Positions 25,651 through 32,518 of a stretch of 64,000 bases of DNA are shown piece after piece (the first letter of the stretch is position 1; each line of letters starts with the position of its first letter). The notes under the pieces were generated by a model. It was not told the DNA's origin, searched no databases, and saw nothing but the letters and a program-made list of their open reading frames with translations. Origin of the DNA: Roseimicrobium gellanilyticum (lineage in GTDB: Bacteria > Verrucomicrobiota > Verrucomicrobiia > Verrucomicrobiales > Verrucomicrobiaceae); contig NZ_QNRR01000002.1 of the NCBI RefSeq assembly GCF_003315205.1, forward strand, positions 30,783 to 94,782, given 5' to 3'. The position numbers were made by a program, and so were the translations under genes.

Positions 25651-25875
25651 TTTCGGTGAGCGGTGCGACGGTGAGCGGTGGGTCAGTGGCAAAGAGCGGG
25701 AATCGGGCCTGCCGCTACAGTCTAGTCTCGCAGAAAGAGATACGCTTGGCAACGGGGGAGCATGCAGGGAAGAAGGGGCGGGAATGCGCGGGGAGATGGT
25801 GTTTCTTTGCAAGGTCTTGCTGGCAGGATAGCCCGAACCGCGAATACTTGGACACCGCATTGCGTCCCACCCCCT

Positions 25876-27045
25876 ATGCTCGCCCGAACCCTTCCCAACC
25901 CCGTCCGCGCCCTGGTTGCCACGCTGCTCCTCGCGGTAGCTGCACCCTCCGCATCCCTCCACGCCGAGATGCGTTCCGCCTGGGTCGCCTCCGTACACAA
26001 CTTGAACTTCCCCTCCGAGGCTGCACTTCCCGCCGAAGCCCAGCAGATGCAGATTCGCCGCATTGTGAGCCTGGCGGAGGCGAGCGGGTTGAATGCCCTC
26101 ATGGTCCAGGTGCGGCCAGAAGGGGATGCGTTGTATCGTTCGCGCCTTGAGCCGTGGAGCCGCTTCGTCTCGGGAGCCCAAGGGGTGGATCCGGGTTATG
26201 ACCCACTCGCCACCTTCATCGCCGAGGGACGTGCGAAGGGCATCGCCATTCACGCGTGGATCAATCCCTACCGCGCAGCGACCAGCAGCAAAGTGACGCG
26301 TGCGCGCAATCACATCACGAATACCATGCCCGGCGCGGTGCGCCGCGTGGGCTCCATGCTCTGGATGGACCCCGGCGAGCCCGCCGTGCGCCAGCATGTG
26401 GTGCGCGTGGTGCAGGACATCGTGAATCGCTACGACGTGGCCGGCGTGGTGATTGATGACTATTTCTATCCCTACCCCGGCAGCGGCATCCCGCGTGGCA
26501 CCTTCCCCGATGACGCGACCTATGCGAAGTATGGCAAGGGCCAGAGCCGCGGCGACTGGCGTCGTAACAACGTGCACTCCCTCGTGCGCGATCTGCACGG
26601 GGTGGTCTCCGGCTCGGGCAAACGTTTTGGCGTGAGTCCCTTCGGCATCTGGCGTCCGAATGTGCCCCCCGGCGTGGATGCCCAGCTCGACCAGGTGATG
26701 GAAATCTACTCCGACCCGCTCGTGTGGATGCGCGAGGGCTGGATTGATTACCTCTCCCCGCAGCTCTACTGGGCCGATGCCGGTCCGCAGAGCTACTCCG
26801 CCCTCCTGCGGTGGTGGCGTAGCCCGCAGGCCAATCCCCGCGGCGTGCCCATCATCCCCAGCATCGCCGCCGACCGCATGGGCGGCAGCCACAAGTGGCC
26901 CGCCAGTGAGATCGCGCGCCAGCTGGAGCTGGAGAAAAAAATAGGCCCCCGCCGTGCCAATAGTGCTGGCTTCATCATCTGGAGCATGGGCCCCGTGATG
27001 AAGGACCTGAAAGGCGTGCGCGGAGTGATACGGAGTTCGCGGTAG
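25876..27045 (+). CDS. Secreted GHL10/UPF0748 (YddW-like) glycosyl hydrolase-like protein
   Basis: 389 residues from the ATG at 25876, where a signal peptide starts (LPNPVRALVATLLLAVAAPS). The mature protein opens EMRSAWVASVHNLNFPS and keeps the family landmarks: NALMVQVRPEGDALY, IHAWINPYRA, VAGVVIDDYFYPYP with an acidic pair, GVSPFGIWRPN and IDYLSPQLYWA. These belong to a TIM-barrel family related to GH10-like enzymes, including YddW and DigH, which acts on denuded peptidoglycan glycan strands. It is probably periplasmic and linked to cell-wall turnover (inference). It diverges from the molybdopterin oxidoreductase gene, with about 225 bp between starts. Confidence 0.87.
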   Translation: MLARTLPNPVRALVATLLLAVAAPSASLHAEMRSAWVASVHNLNFPSEAALPAEAQQMQIRRIVSLAEASGLNALMVQVRPEGDALYRSRLEPWSRFVSGAQGVDPGYDPLATFIAEGRAKGIAIHAWINPYRAATSSKVTRARNHITNTMPGAVRRVGSMLWMDPGEPAVRQHVVRVVQDIVNRYDVAGVVIDDYFYPYPGSGIPRGTFPDDATYAKYGKGQSRGDWRRNNVHSLVRDLHGVVSGSGKRFGVSPFGIWRPNVPPGVDAQLDQVMEIYSDPLVWMREGWIDYLSPQLYWADAGPQSYSALLRWWRSPQANPRGVPIIPSIAADRMGGSHKWPASEIARQLELEKKIGPRRANSAGFIIWSMGPVMKDLKGVRGVIRSSR

Positions 27046-27052
27046 CGCGAAT

Positions 27053-27443
27053 CAACGTAGCTCGCGAGTCCCTTCGCGAGTGTATTTCAAGAGGCAAAAC
27101 CTCGCGAGTAATGCCACAGAGTCGCTTCCGGTTAACCAAAGAGACGAAGTGTAGCTTCAGCAGGAAGTCGGGTCTCCTGACCGGACAGCGTCCGATGGGT
27201 CTCCCGACCCGTCGTGCGAGTGGCGTGAGTACGCGAAGACATTCGAAGGAACGACCAAGCACTTCTGTGTGTTGCTCAGAGGCAGTTCAACACGCACTCG
27301 TGTCTTTCAAATTTCTGGCGGGTAGGAAAACCCGCCGGACGCTGTCCGGTCAGGAGACCCGACTTCCTGGCACACAGCGCGAACGGATCTCACGCGTGTA
27401 TCTCAGAATGCAAACCTCGCGAAGGGACTCGCGAGCTACGTTG
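27053..27443. repeat. Nested inverted-repeat element (28-bp outer, 34-bp inner arms)
   Basis: The outer arms 27053-27080 and 27416-27443 are the 28-bp hairpin repeat in opposite orientations and are perfect reverse complements. The inner arms 27161-27194 (starting CAGGAAGTCGGGTCTCCTGA) and 27336-27369 are a second perfect 34-bp inverted pair, 141 bp apart. The whole is 391 bp, starts 7 bp after the preceding stop codon and encodes nothing obvious, so it resembles a MITE-like element. The stretch 27444-27693 holds another hairpin copy and CTCTGCGTC-type low-complexity sequence, and I see no gene. Confidence 0.85.
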
Positions 27444-27673
27444 GAGGTGAGCCCTCGCTGCGTCTCTGCCTCCTCTGCATCGCACGACGTAACCAACACC
27501 CACATGCAAAACCCAACCAATCCTCTGCGTCCTTTGCCTCTGTGCCCCTTTGCGGTTAACCGGAATCGTCTCCACAACCCGGCTAACTCCCTGCACCAAC
27601 GTTGCGGCTGCGAAGGAGGTTGAGATGCACAGAGCGAACGCACCACGCGAGTGTATTTCAGAGCGCAAAAAGC

Positions 27674-27701
27674 CTCGCGAAGGGACTCGCGAGCTACGTT
27701 G
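27674..27701 (-). repeat. 28-bp hairpin repeat, copy 4
   Basis: Identical to 27416-27443. Its last eight bases (27694-27701) overlap the stop codon and final codons of the pyruvyl-transferase-like gene, so the repeat forms the 3' end of that gene. Confidence 0.85.
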
Positions 27702-28956
27702 GGCTTCCACCCGCCGCCTTCCGCAGCACCTCCATCGTCCTCTTCTGGTGTCCCTGCACCACCTCGCGTGCCTTCGCCGCTTTCGCTTTCGCTGCCGCAG
27801 GGTCCTTCGCCATCGCCAGCACGGTGCTGGGCAAACGCAGACGGTCCTCCGTGTTATCCAAATCAAACAACCAGTCACCTAGACCGATGTCCTGCCACAT
27901 AAAACCCTTCGTCGTCTGCTCCACGAAGCGGCACACAATCGCAGGCACACCATTGCCGATGCACATGATGGGGCTGTGCATCTCATTGCCGAAGAGGCCG
28001 GCGCTGCGCACATAGGTGCTGAGCGCTTCATCCGTGAGCCAGAAGTTCTTGCGCCACACCACCTTGGCCTTCACGTCATTTGGCAGCGGGTCCACGATGA
28101 GCAGTTTGCCATCCTCCATCTGGGTGGAATCCTCGGGACACACCAGCACCTTCATGTCTGTCTCCCGCGTCACGGCGATGATGGCCTCACGCAGCAGCAC
28201 GTGGTCATGGTCCTTCATCTCGTCATTGCGACGCTGCTTGTTCTCATCAAACGCATAACCCTTCTTCACCTTCCAATACGGCGCATTGCGCAGGTTCGGT
28301 ATGGTGCAGAAGAATTTACCCTCCTCCAATCCATGCTGCTTCATGAAGGCAAGCGCAGCCTCATCATTGCGCAAGTCGCAGCCGAACGCGCCATCCGGTC
28401 CGAAATCGATGATGGGACACTTCACGCCGCCGTCCTTCACCACCTTCAGTGAACGGCTGTCGCGCAGGAAGACAAAGCTCGCCGTATCCAGCAGCGCGCG
28501 GCAGTTGTCATCGAGACCGTTGTTCCGCATGATCTTCATGCCCGGGTCTCCCGCAGGAGCCATGGTGATGCCGTACACTCCGTATGGCTTGCCGGTTTCC
28601 TTCTTCCACTCCGCCACATCACGATGCGCCGTGAGATACGGACCCGAGCCATGCAGGAGGAAATCACACGCGAAGACCTCGCTCTTGTCCTTCGTGATGG
28701 TGAGTTTCGGAAAGCGCTTCTTCAGCATCTCCTCCACGCCATTCTCCACATTCATCGGCCACAGGATGACCTCCATCTCCGGCAGATGCTTCTCAATCAA
28801 CGCGAGCACACCCGGTGTATGACCGATGTCCCCGATATTCACCGTCTGCCAGGACGAGCGCAACACGATGCGCGGCTTGCGTTCCCCCGCAGCAATCGCG
28901 GGAATGGATGCGAGCGCGGAGGCCAGGGCAGTATGTAGGAAGTGACGGCGATGCAT
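27694..28956 (-). CDS. Tat-exported polysaccharide pyruvyl transferase-like protein
   Basis: 420 residues from the ATG at 28956. The N-terminus MHRRHFLHTALASALASIPA is a twin-arginine-type signal. The mature region VNIGDIGHTPGVLALIEKHLP and the late GNEMHSPIMCIGNGVPAIVCRF follow the pattern of the polysaccharide pyruvyl transferase superfamily (nucleotide-sugar-type GT-B-like fold). Export of such a protein is unusual, since pyruvylation normally uses cytoplasmic phosphoenolpyruvate, so a different activity is possible. The last codons (GGSPT) overlap a copy of the 28-bp hairpin repeat, so the C-terminus may have been reset by a repeat insertion. Confidence 0.78.
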   Translation of the reverse strand: MHRRHFLHTALASALASIPAIAAGERKPRIVLRSSWQTVNIGDIGHTPGVLALIEKHLPEMEVILWPMNVENGVEEMLKKRFPKLTITKDKSEVFACDFLLHGSGPYLTAHRDVAEWKKETGKPYGVYGITMAPAGDPGMKIMRNNGLDDNCRALLDTASFVFLRDSRSLKVVKDGGVKCPIIDFGPDGAFGCDLRNDEAALAFMKQHGLEEGKFFCTIPNLRNAPYWKVKKGYAFDENKQRRNDEMKDHDHVLLREAIIAVTRETDMKVLVCPEDSTQMEDGKLLIVDPLPNDVKAKVVWRKNFWLTDEALSTYVRSAGLFGNEMHSPIMCIGNGVPAIVCRFVEQTTKGFMWQDIGLGDWLFDLDNTEDRLRLPSTVLAMAKDPAAAKAKAAKAREVVQGHQKRTMEVLRKAAGGSPT

Positions 28957-28988
28957 GGGGAAGAATATCGTGTGATGCGATGTATGGG

Positions 28989-29696
28989 TCAGCGGGTTTT
29001 CCGCGGAAACCACTGGCGGTTATCCCATATCTGATGGGAGAGGGGCCTTGGTGGCGGCTCCAGGATGATGGAACCAGCGAGGATCAGTCCCTTTGGTGTT
29101 TCATGAATGGTGGCGTCCGCAAGGTAGGGCGGAATGTCGGTGCCTACAATTTGGGCCCGAACTGACGATGCCTCGGGAGGCACTACGCTTTTCACTACGC
29201 TGGCCGGATAGCGCGTCAGGCTGATTCCGAGTTTCCTTTGGAACTCCTCCAGGTCTTTGATGGGCTCAGCCGGAATGAGCACCCAAACACACTTGCATAT
29301 GCGGATTTCAAACTCGACGCCGGATTTGAATTTTGCCACCACCATGTCCAGTCCTCCGGATTCCGGAGTTGCAGGACAGAGCACTCCTTTCCTCTGGCCT
29401 TTTGCTGGAATGCCCAAAGCCTTCAGCAGCATCCGATCCATGGAGGTATTGGCAAACATGTCTGCCATGGGAAGAGGTGGCCCAGTGTGAGGCACCGCCT
29501 TTTGCCCGGCCAGCATCAATGCCGTGGAGGTCCAGGGGTCTTTCTTGAACGTGTGATCGGGATCACCCGGCATGAATTCTCGATGCCAGTCATAGGCTGA
29601 ATTATCGAGCTCCAGGTCCTCCCAAACCGGCTCCTCCGCCATGCAGGTGACGGCGAGAAACAAAAGAGGAAGCAGGCAACGGGCAATGGCATGCAT
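28989..29696 (-). CDS. Secreted protein of unknown function
   Basis: 235 residues from the ATG at 29696, which starts a signal peptide (MHAIARCLLPLLFLAVTCMA); the frame also opens at 29747. The mature protein contains FANTSMDRMLLKALGIPA, VLCPATPESGGLDMVVAKFK and a stretch FEIRICKCVWVLIPAEPIKD. I do not recognise a family and see no catalytic motif. It lies 32 bp upstream of the pyruvyl-transferase-like gene on the same strand and probably shares its transcript. It is likely periplasmic. Confidence 0.68.
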   Translation of the reverse strand: MHAIARCLLPLLFLAVTCMAEEPVWEDLELDNSAYDWHREFMPGDPDHTFKKDPWTSTALMLAGQKAVPHTGPPLPMADMFANTSMDRMLLKALGIPAKGQRKGVLCPATPESGGLDMVVAKFKSGVEFEIRICKCVWVLIPAEPIKDLEEFQRKLGISLTRYPASVVKSVVPPEASSVRAQIVGTDIPPYLADATIHETPKGLILAGSIILEPPPRPLSHQIWDNRQWFPRKTR

Positions 29697-29776
29697 GGCA
29701 GGTGATGCGGGCTGCATGAGACTGGCAGAAAGCCGGAGGGAGGGCAATGCGAGAAAATGCCACTGCCCGTCTCCAT

Positions 29777-30718
29777 CTACTGCGCACTCTGCGCCACCGG
29801 CTTCATCAGCACCTCATACGCATACTGCGCCAGCATCTTGTGCGCTTGCGTGGTGGGGTGCAGACCATCCGCGGAGAAGAGATGCTTGTCATCATTCGCG
29901 CCCTTCGTCACTTCCACGAAGCCGTACTTCGCCGGGTCCTTTGCCACATCCGCGAAACGCGCATGCAGATCCAGCTTCGTGAGGGTGAGTCCCGGATTCG
30001 CCTTCTGCAGGCGCGCGATGGCCGCATCCATCTCGGTGTTGTGCGCCTGCACCGCACGCGTGATGGCTGCAAGATACACGCCGGACACCTCCACACCAAA
30101 GGGCTTCGCACGCATCGCCACGGAGGGTGCCTGCGCCACATCGAAGAGGTCACCCCACATCACGTGCCGCACGCCCGCACCCGCGAGCGCCTGGATTTGG
30201 GACTCCGTGCTCTTCGCCACGGCCACACCCACCGCATCCAGCTTGGCCCACTTCGTCGCAATCTGGTCGAGGCCGATGGAGGCGAGCATGAGGTCATTCG
30301 TGCCGATGACAATCACGTGCAGCGCATTCTTCTTCACCCCATCCTTGTTGAAAGCGGGATTGAGATAACGCTTCGAGACCTGCTGCGTGAGATGCTGGCC
30401 ACGGTTGCGATCCTTGTTCATCGCCGCAGTGGCCTCCGTGGTCGCGCCGCCCACGGCATAGTTCGTGCCGCCGTAGTAGTAGGACATGCCCGAGGGCTTG
30501 AAGTCCGGGACATTCAGCAACCCGGGACCCGCGAGTACCTTCACCCAGTTCTCGCGGAATTTGATGTCCGGCTTCCTCGTTTCCACCGAGCGATTTCCCA
30601 TGTCCGAGAGACTGTCGCCGAAGGTCACCAGTCCATCGATGGCCTGCGCCGTGCAGGTTTCAGCGAGGGCAAGCTGGAAGCAGAAGGCGAGAGCGAGCAG
30701 GGCGGAAAGTCGACGCAT
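29777..30718 (-). CDS. Secreted SGNH/GDSL-family hydrolase
   Basis: 313 residues from the ATG at 30718 (MRRLSALLALAFCFQLALA signal peptide). The catalytic Ser is in block I, LVTFGDSLSDMGN. The Asn block is in HVIVIGTNDLMLASIG, and the Asp-x-x-His of block V is in FSADGLHPTTQAHKML. The layout resembles the outer-membrane or secreted GDSL esterases (thermolabile-haemolysin/phospholipase-like group), which hydrolyse esters of lipids or carbohydrates. The substrate is unknown. It is followed 80 bp downstream by the small unknown secreted gene on the same strand. Confidence 0.88.
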   Translation of the reverse strand: MRRLSALLALAFCFQLALAETCTAQAIDGLVTFGDSLSDMGNRSVETRKPDIKFRENWVKVLAGPGLLNVPDFKPSGMSYYYGGTNYAVGGATTEATAAMNKDRNRGQHLTQQVSKRYLNPAFNKDGVKKNALHVIVIGTNDLMLASIGLDQIATKWAKLDAVGVAVAKSTESQIQALAGAGVRHVMWGDLFDVAQAPSVAMRAKPFGVEVSGVYLAAITRAVQAHNTEMDAAIARLQKANPGLTLTKLDLHARFADVAKDPAKYGFVEVTKGANDDKHLFSADGLHPTTQAHKMLAQYAYEVLMKPVAQSAQ

Positions 30719-30854
30719 GGGGTGGGGGAATGGAAAGGGCCGGAGTGGATACGCTAGAGGAGGCTGGCGCGCCACACTTCCCTAGACGACGCCGTCCCGC
30801 GCTTGGTTACAAGGATGCGTTTGGCCCCGGCGCAGGCCTGTGTCATCATGCACC

Positions 30855-31634
30855 ATGTCCTCGGAGCGCACCCCACTCATCTTCACCCTCGCTGCGGTGG
30901 CCGGCGTGCTGGTGGTAGCGCTGGTGGGTTGGCTGTTCGACCGCACCCTCATGAACCCGGCATCACGAATCCCCGAGCGCTTCGCTCGTGAACTGCCTCC
31001 CGCGTGCCGGCAGATCATGCTGGTGGTCTCGCCGCATGAGACTTCCATCACGGCGAAGTTGTGGCTCATGGAGCGCAGGGACGAGGGCGGCTCATGGAGA
31101 CTTCATCGTGGCCCCATCGATGTGACCCTGGGTCGCAATGGCCTCGCGTGGGGCATCGGTGAGCACTCGGATCCGCCACCGGAAGGTTTCCGCATCAAGC
31201 ATGAAGGAGACGGGTGCAGCCCCGCAGGCATCTTCCGTATTCCCTTTGCCTTCGGTCTCGCTTCGCCAGAGGCGGCCGCACACTTGCGCCTGCCCTATAC
31301 ATTCCTCTCACCAGATATCTTCGGCATCGAGGACCCCAACTCCCGCTACTACAACCAGGTGGTGGATGTGACCAAGGTCCAGCGCGACTGGCCGGACAAT
31401 GAACACCTGCCCATGCGGCGCTACACTTCGTTGTATTATTGGGGCGCTTTCGTCGAGCACAATCCCCAGCGCATCCCCGGTGCCGGCTCCTGCATCTTCC
31501 TCCATCGCTGGCCCGGTCCCGGTGAATCCACCGCAGGCTGCACCGGAATGACCGAGCAGGACCTCGGCGACGTGCTCACATGGCTGGACCCCGCCCTGGA
31601 ACCCCGCCTCGTACAGTGCGTGGAGGGATGGTGA
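30855..31634 (+). CDS. Membrane-anchored L,D-transpeptidase-like protein
   Basis: 259 residues from the ATG at 30855; a GTG at 30840 is possible. One N-terminal transmembrane helix covers about 8-29 (IFTLAAVAGVLVVALVGWLF), leaving the rest periplasmic. The C-terminal half carries the YkuD-like signature: His in CIFLHRWPG and the catalytic Cys in ESTAGCTGM. The preceding KHEGDGCSPAGIFRI matches the family substrate-cleft strand. L,D-transpeptidases cross-link or trim peptidoglycan; this subgroup (YafK-like/COG3786) is often hydrolytic. A second L,D-transpeptidase is encoded at 37723. Confidence in the exact activity is moderate. Confidence 0.82.
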   Translation: MSSERTPLIFTLAAVAGVLVVALVGWLFDRTLMNPASRIPERFARELPPACRQIMLVVSPHETSITAKLWLMERRDEGGSWRLHRGPIDVTLGRNGLAWGIGEHSDPPPEGFRIKHEGDGCSPAGIFRIPFAFGLASPEAAAHLRLPYTFLSPDIFGIEDPNSRYYNQVVDVTKVQRDWPDNEHLPMRRYTSLYYWGAFVEHNPQRIPGAGSCIFLHRWPGPGESTAGCTGMTEQDLGDVLTWLDPALEPRLVQCVEGW

Positions 31635-31655
31635 ATCGTCGCGCTCTTTCGCTGC

Positions 31656-31928
31656 TCAAATCTCCCCACGCGTCGGCCTTGGATGACCGGTGAGCAAATC
31701 ATACGTCACTTCCGCCACGGAACCGCGCAGGTCAAACGTCTGCCCGTCTGCCATGGCGATGGACAGGGTGAAGATGTCGTCGTCGCTGGGCGGATTGTTG
31801 AACTCGATTTCTTCGTCGCCATCCTCGGAAGGAACGGGCGCATACCCCGCCGTCAGGGAGACAATCTGTGAGCTCTGGATGTAGACGTGCGGATTGCCGT
31901 CGATGGAAATGGGAATGAACTCGGCCAT
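31656..31928 (-). CDS. Small acidic protein of unknown function
   Basis: 90 residues from the ATG at 31928 (MAEFIPISIDGNPHVYIQSS). The frame is open further upstream but without a conserved-looking leader. The protein is acidic, with SEDGDEEIEFNNPPSDDD in the middle, and ends with FDLRGSVAEVTYDLLTGHP. It has no signal peptide or membrane segment. I recognise no family. It stands alone between two other genes, converging on the L,D-transpeptidase-like gene with a 21-bp gap. Confidence 0.6.
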   Translation of the reverse strand: MAEFIPISIDGNPHVYIQSSQIVSLTAGYAPVPSEDGDEEIEFNNPPSDDDIFTLSIAMADGQTFDLRGSVAEVTYDLLTGHPRPTRGEI

Positions 31929-32066
31929 AAGGAGAAAGCGGGTGTTACTCCCTTCCTTACCCACTCGCCGTAACCGAAGCAAGCCAAGATGCAGACACAC
32001 CGATGCATTTCACAAAACCCACCGGCCTCATTCCTGAAAACTTAAATCTTAAAACTGAAAACTCGC

Positions 32067-32423
32067 CTACTTCAGCGCCTTCGCCCACTCCTCCTCCTTG
32101 AAGCCCACCAGGTACACCCCCGCATCCTTGTCGAGCGCGAAGGGCCGCTTCACCAGATTGCCGTGCTCAGAGAGCAGCTTCAGCGCATCCGCTTCACTCA
32201 TGTCCGCAAGCTTGTCCTTGATGCCCATGGCGCGGTAGTCCTGGCCGGAGGTATTGAAGAGCGGCTTGAGATCACCACGCGCTTTCAGCATGGCCTTGAG
32301 CTCAGCCACGGAAGGTGGCGTTTCACGGATGGGCTTCTCATCAAAGGAAATGCCCTGTGCCTTCAGCCATTTGGTGGCGGACTTGCACGTGGAGCAGCCT
32401 GCATAGGTATACACTTTGAGCAT
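32067..32423 (-). CDS. ArsC/Spx-family thioredoxin-fold protein
   Basis: 118 residues, the usual size. The thioredoxin-like N-terminus MLKVYTYAGCSTCKSATKWL has a C-S-T-C pair (Cys10 and Cys13). PIRETPPSVAEL and LVKRPFALD follow the arsenate-reductase/YffB/Spx pattern; the Arg in KRP is typical. Members are either glutathione-linked reductases or transcription-interacting Spx proteins. With a CxxC pair, a reductase or a Spx/MgsR-like role are both possible, and the YffB-like group is favoured. It is cytoplasmic. There are no ars genes nearby. Confidence 0.82.
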   Translation of the reverse strand: MLKVYTYAGCSTCKSATKWLKAQGISFDEKPIRETPPSVAELKAMLKARGDLKPLFNTSGQDYRAMGIKDKLADMSEADALKLLSEHGNLVKRPFALDKDAGVYLVGFKEEEWAKALK

Positions 32424-32518
32424 GCTTCACTGATACGGAATGTGGCCGAAGGCTCAAGTACGATGTCCCACTGAAGAATGGCGTCCGTGTGGCGTACCTG
32501 TCCCTCCTCACCGCACGC

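Noticed and set aside
23455..25659. Long plus-strand ORF (734 aa) opposite the molybdopterin oxidoreductase
   Set aside because: It is the antisense shadow of a clear gene in GC-rich DNA; its protein is biased in His, Val and Glu with no domain.
25651..26892. N-terminal extension of the molybdopterin oxidoreductase to 1204 residues
   Set aside because: It overlaps the real plus-strand gene at 25876 and lacks conserved sequence; the family start is at 25650.
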